This document shows, in pieces, positions 1 through 6,450 of a stretch of DNA of 7,166 nt. Below the pieces are notes generated by a model, which was given only the letters and a program-made list of their open reading frames with translations, was not told the DNA's origin and did not search any database. Position numbers and translations under genes: made by a program. Positions within the stretch are counted from its first letter, which is position 1; each line of letters begins with the position of its first letter. The stretch spans positions 1-7,166 of the forward strand of contig DDSI01000026.1 of assembly GCA_002343335.1 (NCBI GenBank), read 5' to 3'. This stretch comes from Bacteriovoracaceae bacterium UBA2394 (lineage in GTDB: Bacteria; Bdellovibrionota; UBA2394).

Positions 1-46
1 ATCTTGTACTCACTTCTTTAAAGCGCGTAGGCAATTCACTTATTCT

Positions 47-1999
47 CTATGGTTGAATTGGCTTAAGTTCAAATTTCAACTGATTTCCCAATTCGTACCA
101 ACGATCGTATTGGTGCGCCCAAGAATACGCAGGGCGAAACGACTCGTAGTGCTTAGAGAATCCTAGTTTCGTATAAAACTTTCCAATTTTGTTGGGCTGT
201 TCAAGTTGCGATTGGATGTCCATTAATTTTCCTCCCGCTGCCACGGTCTCGATCACCGCTAAGGGATAACCGAGTGTTTCCACCGCTGAGGCGATGCTTT
301 CGCCAGAAAATCCACCCTCAGCGCCGATGATAAGAGGCAAATCCAAATTCTTTTTCTCAAGCTCTCCATCTTGCAGTGACTGAGCATAGTGAGTGAGCCA
401 AACGGGAATGCTACCCGCACTTCGGCACCAAAGGTTGATTACTAACAATTGACCGGATCCGCTGGCCCGTCGTTTTGCAAATATCCTCTCAACATCTTCC
501 GCCACGAGTGACTGAGGTTCTTCAACCGGGGTGTCCGTGCCGGAAAGTGGTGGCAGGAATACTTCAAAGCGAATTCGCTTTGCGCCATTCTTGGTGAATG
601 CAATTTTCTGCCCGCCCTTGAATCCAGATCGCATGGTTGTCGAATTCGGTTCATTGGTGAGAGGAATATAGATATGAGCGGCGTTAATAGCTTCTTCGAA
701 CTCAGTCTTTATATCTGTGATGTATTTATGTTCGGCCACCCTATAGCCTTGGGATCTCATAAACAATTTAAGCGCCATCACTTGAACGGCGTCGACCTGT
801 GGGATGAGTGCTAAGGAGGCGAAAGCGCGAATTTCCTCATCGGAGTTTTGTAGTTCGATCGAAGTGGGGCGTGGCAATTTTCCTTTTACGGTCGATCGCT
901 GAAACGCCAATTGGTACTTCTGACTACCGCAAATGTAGCGGGTATCTTTCGACCGCTCCACGGCGCCATTCACTTTAAGAGCATGAATCTGAATGAGTGG
1001 AGTATTCACGACGGGAATGGACTGAGTGTAGGAGCCTTCGAACCATGCCTTTGAAGCCAAGCAAATTCCAATGAATGTATCCGGGAGCGTCGTCGGACTG
1101 AGTTGAACTCGCGGGGAGTCTTCCGACATTGGCTTGCCAAAAAGAGCCGCGCGCACTGCATGCGACATCATGTCGCTGAGAGCTCCTTCAGATAATTCAG
1201 CGACAATTTCAAACGCCGGATTGGAAGCTACTCGTTTCAGAATTCGCACATAGATTTCCTTCACAATAAAATCAATGCCTTCCAAGCGCGAGTCGGTACG
1301 AGCGGTATTAGTATCCACCGCGAATGGCTCTTGATCTTTATTGTCGAGAACGGCAAACGCACTTTGAAGGCGCTTTAGATCTTGATTATTTTCCAACGAC
1401 TTTGCGATGGCTTTCACACGAATTTCGAGAGCTTTATTTTGATAGGTAATCCTATGTTCGATGGGGCTCCAAGAGGCTGAACCCGCTTGGCGATTCAGAA
1501 TTGCTTTGAAAGCTTCAGTGTAATCTTTGGCGCTCAATTCAATGGGATAGGGAAGAAAGAACATTGGGCTCAATTCAACGTTGTCTCTCAATCTGCCATA
1601 GCTGACGATGGAATCTGATCCTTGCATCAAAAAAATCGCAAACCGATCTTCCTGACTTAATTCTGAAAATACTTTGTCCCAATCCGTAACCGAAATACCT
1701 TCATTTTGGGTGAGCGTTATCCATTGGTCCCACTTCTCCCTTTGGACTTCCTTGAGACTCCAATCCGAACGACTCTTAATAGCCATGTTCACAGCCTCGA
1801 AGCTGCCGATTCGAAGGGCCTGCTTAATTAAAGGATAAGATTTGGAAAGCCGCGAAATCTGAATTGTGGAAGTGGGTTGGTTAAGGGCCCATTGAAGGAG
1901 GTCCGTTGGGGATGCTTCTTCTGATCTTAAGGACGAGGTTCCCAAAATAAAAGCAGCGGTTAAGAAGAATAGCGTAAGGAAAATAGGCCTGTAACTCAT
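47..1999 (-). CDS. Exported protein of unknown function, possible divergent caspase-like C-terminal domain
   Basis: I do not recognise the family of this 650-residue protein. Residues 1-20 form a basic then strongly hydrophobic N-terminus (MSYRPIFLTLFFLTAAFILG), so it is exported. There is no lipobox cysteine; cleavage may fall around residues 20-26, or the segment may stay as an anchor. The middle (about 30-400) is mixed, largely helical, with Cys residues near a GICLAS and a YICGS stretch. The C-terminal third alternates strands and helices: a helix leading to GYRV (418-421), a strand at 442-447 (HIYIPL), RIRFEVFLPP, then LLVINLWC ending at C525 and followed by RSAG, then LPLIIGAEGG and PLAVIETV. 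That order resembles caspase-hemoglobinase folds, where a nucleophilic Cys follows the fourth strand in a D-A-C-x-S-G-type motif. However, the usual His-Gly after the preceding strand is not seen (TNEPN stands there), so activity is doubtful. The start is supported by GGGA at 2005-2008 (minus strand), 5 nt upstream. It is transcribed away from the lipoprotein operon, and no terminator is visible in the 46 bases downstream. Confidence 0.9.
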   Translation of the reverse strand: MSYRPIFLTLFFLTAAFILGTSSLRSEEASPTDLLQWALNQPTSTIQISRLSKSYPLIKQALRIGSFEAVNMAIKSRSDWSLKEVQREKWDQWITLTQNEGISVTDWDKVFSELSQEDRFAIFLMQGSDSIVSYGRLRDNVELSPMFFLPYPIELSAKDYTEAFKAILNRQAGSASWSPIEHRITYQNKALEIRVKAIAKSLENNQDLKRLQSAFAVLDNKDQEPFAVDTNTARTDSRLEGIDFIVKEIYVRILKRVASNPAFEIVAELSEGALSDMMSHAVRAALFGKPMSEDSPRVQLSPTTLPDTFIGICLASKAWFEGSYTQSIPVVNTPLIQIHALKVNGAVERSKDTRYICGSQKYQLAFQRSTVKGKLPRPTSIELQNSDEEIRAFASLALIPQVDAVQVMALKLFMRSQGYRVAEHKYITDIKTEFEEAINAAHIYIPLTNEPNSTTMRSGFKGGQKIAFTKNGAKRIRFEVFLPPLSGTDTPVEEPQSLVAEDVERIFAKRRASGSGQLLVINLWCRSAGSIPVWLTHYAQSLQDGELEKKNLDLPLIIGAEGGFSGESIASAVETLGYPLAVIETVAAGGKLMDIQSQLEQPNKIGKFYTKLGFSKHYESFRPAYSWAHQYDRWYELGNQLKFELKPIQP

Positions 2000-2112
2000 G
2001 GTCGTCCCGATACCCTAGCTTGACGACTTTTCCAACCCCCCAGCCCCCCTATCCAAGGTCGGAAAGATGAGTTATATGTTTTCAGCGGCGTGAGGTTCGG
2101 TAGGGGAACTTT
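2000..2112. promoter_or_regulatory. Divergent intergenic region, probable promoters for both transcription units
   Basis: This 113-bp gap separates two genes transcribed away from each other, so it must hold at least one and probably two promoters. Its only AT-rich patch is at 2070-2081. On the minus strand 2071-2076 reads TATAAC, five of six matches to a sigma-70 type -10 box, about 70 bp before the left gene; no good -35 lies at the usual distance. On the plus strand 2073-2078 reads TATATG (four of six), also without a clear -35. TTGACG at 2020-2025 resembles a -35 box but is badly spaced from any -10. Two runs of six C (2036-2041 and 2044-2049) sit in the middle. I see no convincing operator palindrome. 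Promoter presence is inferred from gene layout; the exact boxes are weak. Confidence 0.5.
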
Positions 2113-2616
2113 ATGCTTTATTGTGCCGAACGAAACCTTACGTCTTTCTTTTTTGTCCTCCCATCGATTGTAATCCTTGGCTTAATTTCAGCCTGTGGCG
2201 ATGAAGCCAGGATTGATCCTAAAACGTTCAAGCTTCAGGAAGTTAAGTACAACACCAAGCAGGTGGTCGAAGAGTGCAAAGCCGAATTCGTTGTTGATAA
2301 ACAGCTCCTCGCAGAAACTTGCATAAACAAAGCGCAATTGCTCCATAGCGAATCTCAAAAGGTTGCTTGCCAGGCTGAGAATGAGAGGCTCGCACAGGTC
2401 TTTACAGTTTATATCGACAAGGAGGTCGCCGATCTTTTCAAGGATCGCGAAGACTGCTTCTTTAGATCAATTGCCGTGATGGAAAAGGGGCGTGCTTATG
2501 AATACTGCGACGCTCGATTTGGCACGTCTATGGACGACCTCCGAAAGAGCTCATGCAAATATGACCAGCTCATCTTGATCAACTCTCTATTTGAGTGGAG
2601 AGTCCATCCAGCCTAA
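2113..2616 (+). CDS. Small six-cysteine lipoprotein, unknown function
   Basis: This is a 167-residue predicted lipoprotein. After a short N-terminal stretch, residues 12-27 are hydrophobic and end in the lipobox I-S-A-C, so Cys28 would be lipidated by Lgt after export and cleaved by signal peptidase II. Residue +2 is Gly, not Asp, which in Enterobacteria would favour transport to the outer membrane by Lol. The rule may differ in this organism. The mature chain has six further cysteines at 55, 70, 86, 115, 132 and 148, spaced 15, 16, 29, 17 and 16 residues apart in a mostly helical, charged sequence. The regular spacing suggests three disulfides bracing a helical bundle in the oxidising periplasm. 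The start is supported by AGGGGA at 2102-2107, 5 nt upstream of ATG. It is the first gene of the rightward run, 54 bp before the next preferred start. I do not recognise a known family. Confidence 0.88.
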   Translation: MLYCAERNLTSFFFVLPSIVILGLISACGDEARIDPKTFKLQEVKYNTKQVVEECKAEFVVDKQLLAETCINKAQLLHSESQKVACQAENERLAQVFTVYIDKEVADLFKDREDCFFRSIAVMEKGRAYEYCDARFGTSMDDLRKSSCKYDQLILINSLFEWRVHPA

Positions 2617-2659
2617 ACGAATCAATATCAAGCACTGTTGGCGAGAAAGCTTATGAAGT

Positions 2660-2663
2660 GGAG
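2660..2663 (+). promoter_or_regulatory. Ribosome binding site that decides the start of the second lipoprotein
   Basis: GGAG lies 7 nt before ATG 2671 (and 10 nt before ATG 2674). The reading frame stays open upstream to a TTG at 2638 and includes another ATG at 2653, but neither of those has a comparable purine-rich site at the right distance. Starting at 2671 also gives a compact lipoprotein signal peptide with its cysteine at residue 24. Confidence 0.55.
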
Positions 2664-2670
2664 AGCGCAT

Positions 2671-4107
2671 ATGATGAATGTGTCTATAAAAGTTTTGGGT
2701 ACGGCATTCCTGCTGGGTATCGGATTTCAGATGAGTGGTTGCGGGATCGATAAGGCCGTTCCGGCTCAAAGGGGTGAGCCCACGACTAAACCTCTGGATG
2801 CGGATTCACCCTCCGAGATGTCAGAAGATGATCTTGTCCGGGGAATGAATGATGCGAGCAAGGACATTGAGAAGCGAAAGTCTTACGTTCGTGAGCTCGG
2901 AAAATCGCATCGTGTGCTAAGTCAAGGTGCGCTTTCTTCCATGGTGGATGTTGCACTGATCGCGCAACCAACGGACAACCAGTCGAGCGCTGTGTTTATT
3001 AAAGAGAAAGAAGATCGACTCACTCGGGATCCCAAGTCTATTCAGCTCTCAGATTTTACGATTCAAGTCCTGCAGCAGAAGCTTCCCGGCACTGCCGGGA
3101 CAACGTTTGAAGCGCTTCTCGATGTAACAATTAGAAGTGGCGCTCCGGAAAAGGAATCGTTGATTCGAAAATTGATATGCGAATCAACCGCAGAGAATAC
3201 TACTTCCTATAAAACAGCACTTAATTCTGAACGTGAAGAAGTTCGGATAGCGACAGCCAAAATTTTAGCCTGCATCAAATCGGATTTTAATAAATCCCTA
3301 TTGGAAAAATTTCTCCTTTCTAAATTTAGTTTTGGCGAAACGCCTTGGTGGGCTTCAACATATAGTAACGAGCAGCTCAGTCTCTTGAAGATTTCCCTGG
3401 ACGATTTAAATCCTGCTCATCCGAAACTAGCGAAGTTCTATGTTCATGCTACATTTTTGAAGGACGCCAAAACTGCTCGCAGTAGGTTGAAGGAGCTAGA
3501 GGCGCCCGTCGTAGCGGATCCGTTGTTTAGAGTCGTACAGAGAAAATGGATTGAAGGATCAAACTTCAGCGCTGTTCCTGACGAATTTACGGAACAACTC
3601 TATTACTCCGCTGCTTCCCTCAGTGCGCTGGTCGAAACTGATCAAGAAATTATAAAACTTAAAGACTATGCCTTGGCTGATTATTTGCAATCGAAGCATT
3701 TATGGAGCGACATATTTGCTGAAGCATTCCTGGGTCAGCGAAACTGTGGAGCAATTCAGCCTGCCACGAACCTGCGTACTGAATTGATTGATGAATTGAA
3801 AAAGAGCCTTTCCGATAAGGGCGTGTTCGAGCTCAATCAAATTCAATTTCGAAAGAAGGCATTTGAATTTTTTAAGCGTTGCAAAGTCGATTTTGATTGG
3901 GATGTTGCTATCAAGGGAATCCAGACAGACATCGATGACTCTGTTCTCGTCATAGCCGACTTAGTCGAAGCGATGCTGGCATCTGGAAATGCGGGGAATA
4001 GCAGTACGATTCAAAGGGCAAGCAATGCCATTACCGGAGTTATTCAAGACAAGGATCGTTCAGAGCGTGTGAAAAAGAGGTTGGAGGATGTTAAGAGCAA
4101 GCTATGA
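2671..4107 (+). CDS. Helical lipoprotein with HEAT-like segment, unknown function
   Basis: From ATG 2671 this encodes 478 residues; ATG 2674, ATG 2653 or TTG 2638 are alternative starts in the same frame. The N-terminus (Lys7, hydrophobic 8-20, then M-S-G-C) is a lipoprotein signal, with Cys24 as the lipidation site followed by Gly-Ile. Residues about 28-55 are a Pro/Ser/Asp-rich linker, common just after the lipid anchor. The rest is predicted almost wholly helical. A stretch around residues 184-205 (ALNSEREEVRIATAKILACI) has the spacing of a HEAT-type repeat helix pair, suggesting a helical-repeat scaffold that binds other proteins. This is pattern-based and only one repeat is convincing. 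Cysteines at 170, 201, 359 and 404 could form two disulfides. The C-terminus is a charged helix. The stop overlaps the next start by 4 bp, which argues for a shared transcript and coupled translation. No enzyme motif is visible and I do not recognise the family. Confidence 0.88.
   Translation: MMNVSIKVLGTAFLLGIGFQMSGCGIDKAVPAQRGEPTTKPLDADSPSEMSEDDLVRGMNDASKDIEKRKSYVRELGKSHRVLSQGALSSMVDVALIAQPTDNQSSAVFIKEKEDRLTRDPKSIQLSDFTIQVLQQKLPGTAGTTFEALLDVTIRSGAPEKESLIRKLICESTAENTTSYKTALNSEREEVRIATAKILACIKSDFNKSLLEKFLLSKFSFGETPWWASTYSNEQLSLLKISLDDLNPAHPKLAKFYVHATFLKDAKTARSRLKELEAPVVADPLFRVVQRKWIEGSNFSAVPDEFTEQLYYSAASLSALVETDQEIIKLKDYALADYLQSKHLWSDIFAEAFLGQRNCGAIQPATNLRTELIDELKKSLSDKGVFELNQIQFRKKAFEFFKRCKVDFDWDVAIKGIQTDIDDSVLVIADLVEAMLASGNAGNSSTIQRASNAITGVIQDKDRSERVKKRLEDVKSKL
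3084..3100 (+). repeat. Short perfect GC-rich inverted repeat inside the second lipoprotein gene
   Basis: TCCCGGC and GCCGGGA form a perfect 7-bp stem around a 3-nt ACT loop. It is more GC-rich than its surroundings and lies in frame within the coding sequence (encoding Pro-Gly-Thr-Ala-Gly). There is no U-run after it, so it is not a credible intrinsic terminator. It may be only a consequence of the codons used. Confidence 0.4.
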
Positions 4108-6446
4108 CTTGGACGTACCGAATATTGCTACTTGCGACCTTCTTAGGGATAACGGCTTGCGCTGAATCCAATTTACATTTGGAAACACGAATCACGAATG
4201 AATCCTTCGAGAAGTCTTTGTCCAACGAGCCACTGAATCGAGATCAGAAGATAAAATTATTTGAAGGGCTGCGCACATATGCCTCGCCAGTGTTTAACTG
4301 GAAACGATTCTGGACCGATTTAGCATCTCGAAATTTAGGATTTTCAAGCTCAGACGATGAGGCTTGGGAGGCAGTTTGGGCTCTTACGGGTTTAAGCTGC
4401 CGAGATCAGAGAGATCTGGAGGCGGGAGCCTTTTATGAATATCTCATGACGATTCGCCCACAGTGGAAAAGTGAGGGGAACGTTATTGATCCAGTAGCGA
4501 AGTTCAATCTTTGTCAAAGGCCTTTGAAGACTCCCATGGCGATTCGGATTTGGAATCGAGAGATTAATGAAACAAATCCCAGTCGAGAGATTTTGGCGAT
4601 GTGTTTGCCCTCCCTCGATGTACATTGGATGAACGCTCAACCGAAGGAAACGTGGGACAAAGTTGCCCAGGTGATTTCCGAAGATCTTGTCGAAGGAAAG
4701 ATTCCATCCGAGTCGACTCGGAAGCTCTCCAACACCGTGATGAACGTGAGAGGAGTTAGTCAGGATAAGATCTCATCCATCATCGTATCCACGTTGCTAT
4801 CAGACAATCTAACGCACTCGTCTCCATTGAGCCAAAGCAATCAAACATCAGTTTCGCTCATTATGGCTTCGTTAGACGAAGCCAAGAAATCCCATCGCTT
4901 TTCCGAATGGGCGACACGAGCGCTTCCGATCATCTCTGAAGCTTTCTACCTGCAGCAAATTACTCTCGAGCAGGCGTTATCATTGAACGGCGAAATTCTA
5001 TCGGAGCTCAATGGAAAGGCGGGTCTCATTGCATTTGCAAACGAAGAGCAATTGCGGCGTTGGCTCAGTGCTTTCGACGCCTCGAGCGACCGAATGTTTT
5101 TGGCTCTGCGCTCTGAACAGGCGCGAGAGGACAAATTTATTTTGCGGTTTGATCAATCGGTAGAGCCAACGATTCAAGAAATCTGGATTGCTACACTCCT
5201 TCAGGGAACCTTGCGGAAGCCGAAACATCAAGCATATCTAAAAGCGCGATCGAAATCTCGCAGACCTCTCGACAAGTGGATTTCTCATCGAATTTCTCTC
5301 AGAAATTCTTTAACAAAAGATTTTGATGAAATACACGGAGCTCCTCCCTTCGACGGTAAAGGATTTTGGGGAAGTTTAGATCAGTGCCCAATACCACGTA
5401 TGAACTTGGACGGGGAGTTTATCTTTGATCGACCTTGGACTCCTTTAGATAACGAAAATCAGAGTCTCGCCTTGGGCTGCTACAAAATTGTTGCGGCTGA
5501 TTTTAGAGCGAGTTCTTCAATGGATTCTACTTACGACTCAATGATTTATGCACCCTCTGCAAGGCTTCGATTCGCCAAATTAGATCGAGCGATTGTAGAT
5601 GTCTCAGGTGAAGTGAAAAATCGCTATTCGCCTGAACTCGTTCCCTCCGTGAATGGGGCGAGTTTCCCGGTTGTCTTTGTTTCCTCGCATGAAGGAGTGA
5701 GCACCCATACAAAAAATTTCGTCGTCTATCACTTTGTCGCGCAATTTCCCTCCTCGCCAAAATTGGCAGAGGGATGGTCGGCAAATCCCGATGTTTCTTC
5801 CAATGGTGGAGTGGTTGAAATCGACGAAGAGTCTTCTTTGCCGGTATGGATGAGATCCTTTGCAGCACCTGAGACCATGGGCCACGAAATGCATCAGGGT
5901 GGCCTCGCGGCCATGGCACAAAAAGTGCAGTTATTTTCTCGAATTCAGGAAGGTCGAACGGGCGGCGCGGTAGATCTGAACTACCGCGATCAAAGGTCTC
6001 TTCCAAAATTCTTGGGAGACCGTTTGGGCGGAACATTTTTGGAAATCGAAGATTTGCCGGAAGCTGCTTTGAAAGGAGCGCCCCGCTATGCATCTTATCG
6101 AAGCAAGCTGAATGATCTCGCTCTCCCTGGGGCCGATCTCTTGCGAGACTTCTTGCAAGAATTCGGGACGATCGAAGCTGCGAAGGCTTACCAGCAGTAT
6201 TTAGCTCTCCACGGAGAAAAGGCTACGGCCCTGATTGAGGCACAATTTAAAAAATTCTTGAGAGGAGAAGTTTGGGACGGAGCGCCGGAGCCGATGACTC
6301 TTCTCTTAGAAGGGGACTATGAGAGCATTCTCGCTCCCGAAGCTCCCGAATTGTCTTTAGGTGGCGATGGTGGTCGTGGGAAGTCTGGATCGATACCCAA
6401 AGGTGAGCGACTCATCTATTCACACGAAGGAAAGAAACAGGAGTAG
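4104..6446 (+). CDS. Large lipoprotein of unknown function
   Basis: This is a 780-residue predicted lipoprotein. Residues 6-18 are Arg then hydrophobic, ending in the lipobox I-T-A-C, so Cys19 is the likely lipid anchor, followed by Ala-Glu. Residues about 25-400 look helical and solenoid-like, with cysteines at 99, 137 and 167. From about 410 the character changes to a strand-rich part: a Gly/Pro-rich stretch HGAPPFDGKGFWG, cysteines at 428 and 459, and alternating hydrophobic strands through about 580. A conspicuous GHEMHQGG follows at 593-600, then helices to about 720. The tail (740-780) is Pro/Glu-rich and then very Gly-rich and basic (GGDGGRGKSGS), probably disordered. No family is recognised, and HEMH is not a zincin HExxH motif. 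ATG overlaps the upstream stop as ATGA; AAGAG at 4093-4097, 6 nt away, can serve as the binding site. The next gene starts 4 bp after its stop. It probably works with the neighbouring envelope proteins. Confidence 0.9.
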   Translation: MTWTYRILLLATFLGITACAESNLHLETRITNESFEKSLSNEPLNRDQKIKLFEGLRTYASPVFNWKRFWTDLASRNLGFSSSDDEAWEAVWALTGLSCRDQRDLEAGAFYEYLMTIRPQWKSEGNVIDPVAKFNLCQRPLKTPMAIRIWNREINETNPSREILAMCLPSLDVHWMNAQPKETWDKVAQVISEDLVEGKIPSESTRKLSNTVMNVRGVSQDKISSIIVSTLLSDNLTHSSPLSQSNQTSVSLIMASLDEAKKSHRFSEWATRALPIISEAFYLQQITLEQALSLNGEILSELNGKAGLIAFANEEQLRRWLSAFDASSDRMFLALRSEQAREDKFILRFDQSVEPTIQEIWIATLLQGTLRKPKHQAYLKARSKSRRPLDKWISHRISLRNSLTKDFDEIHGAPPFDGKGFWGSLDQCPIPRMNLDGEFIFDRPWTPLDNENQSLALGCYKIVAADFRASSSMDSTYDSMIYAPSARLRFAKLDRAIVDVSGEVKNRYSPELVPSVNGASFPVVFVSSHEGVSTHTKNFVVYHFVAQFPSSPKLAEGWSANPDVSSNGGVVEIDEESSLPVWMRSFAAPETMGHEMHQGGLAAMAQKVQLFSRIQEGRTGGAVDLNYRDQRSLPKFLGDRLGGTFLEIEDLPEAALKGAPRYASYRSKLNDLALPGADLLRDFLQEFGTIEAAKAYQQYLALHGEKATALIEAQFKKFLRGEVWDGAPEPMTLLLEGDYESILAPEAPELSLGGDGGRGKSGSIPKGERLIYSHEGKKQE
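5966..6021 (+). repeat. Two adjacent inverted repeats inside the large lipoprotein gene
   Basis: CGCGGTAG (5966-5973) and CTACCGCG (5981-5988) form a perfect 8-bp stem with a 7-nt loop. Six bases later GGTCTC (5995-6000) pairs with GAGACC (6016-6021), and inside it CCAA (6003-6006) pairs with TTGG (6012-6015), leaving a 2-nt bulge and a 5-nt loop. Both lie within coding sequence about 430 bp before the gene end, without a U-run. They may be chance or may pause or protect the transcript; no role is shown. Confidence 0.4.
6439..6443 (+). promoter_or_regulatory. Ribosome binding site of the last gene, overlapping the previous gene's end
   Basis: AGGAG spans the last Gln and Glu codons of the large lipoprotein gene and lies 7 nt before ATG 6451. 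It is the strongest such site in the run. It fixes the start of the edge-truncated gene and places the next initiation right where ribosomes finish the upstream gene, which favours coupled translation. Confidence 0.8.
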
Positions 6447-6450
6447 GCCA

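Noticed and set aside
1..46. Possible start of another minus-strand gene or a terminator downstream of the left gene.
   Set aside because: No stem-loop with T-run is visible, and no start codon there has a convincing binding site; the stretch is too short to decide.
1162..1176. GCGACA and TGTCGC inverted repeat within the left gene.
   Set aside because: A 6-bp stem in coding sequence is expected by chance in a window of this size and has no supporting context.
2582..2603. ACTCTC and GAGAGT inverted repeat at the end of the small lipoprotein gene, considered as a terminator.
   Set aside because: The stem is only 6 bp with a 10-nt loop, it lies before the stop codon, and no T-run follows, so it should not end transcription.
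5527..6093. A 188-codon open frame on the minus strand, opposite the large lipoprotein gene.
   Set aside because: Its product is rich in Arg, Pro, His and Ser without domain-like pattern, it lies wholly antisense to a convincing gene, and several other antisense frames overlap it. It is a shadow of the coding strand.
6363..6386. GDGGRGKS at residues 754-761 of the large lipoprotein fits the Walker A pattern GxxxxGKS.
   Set aside because: It lies about 20 residues from the C-terminus of an exported protein, in a Gly-rich disordered-looking tail. No strand precedes it and there is no room for the rest of an NTPase domain, so the match is most likely chance.
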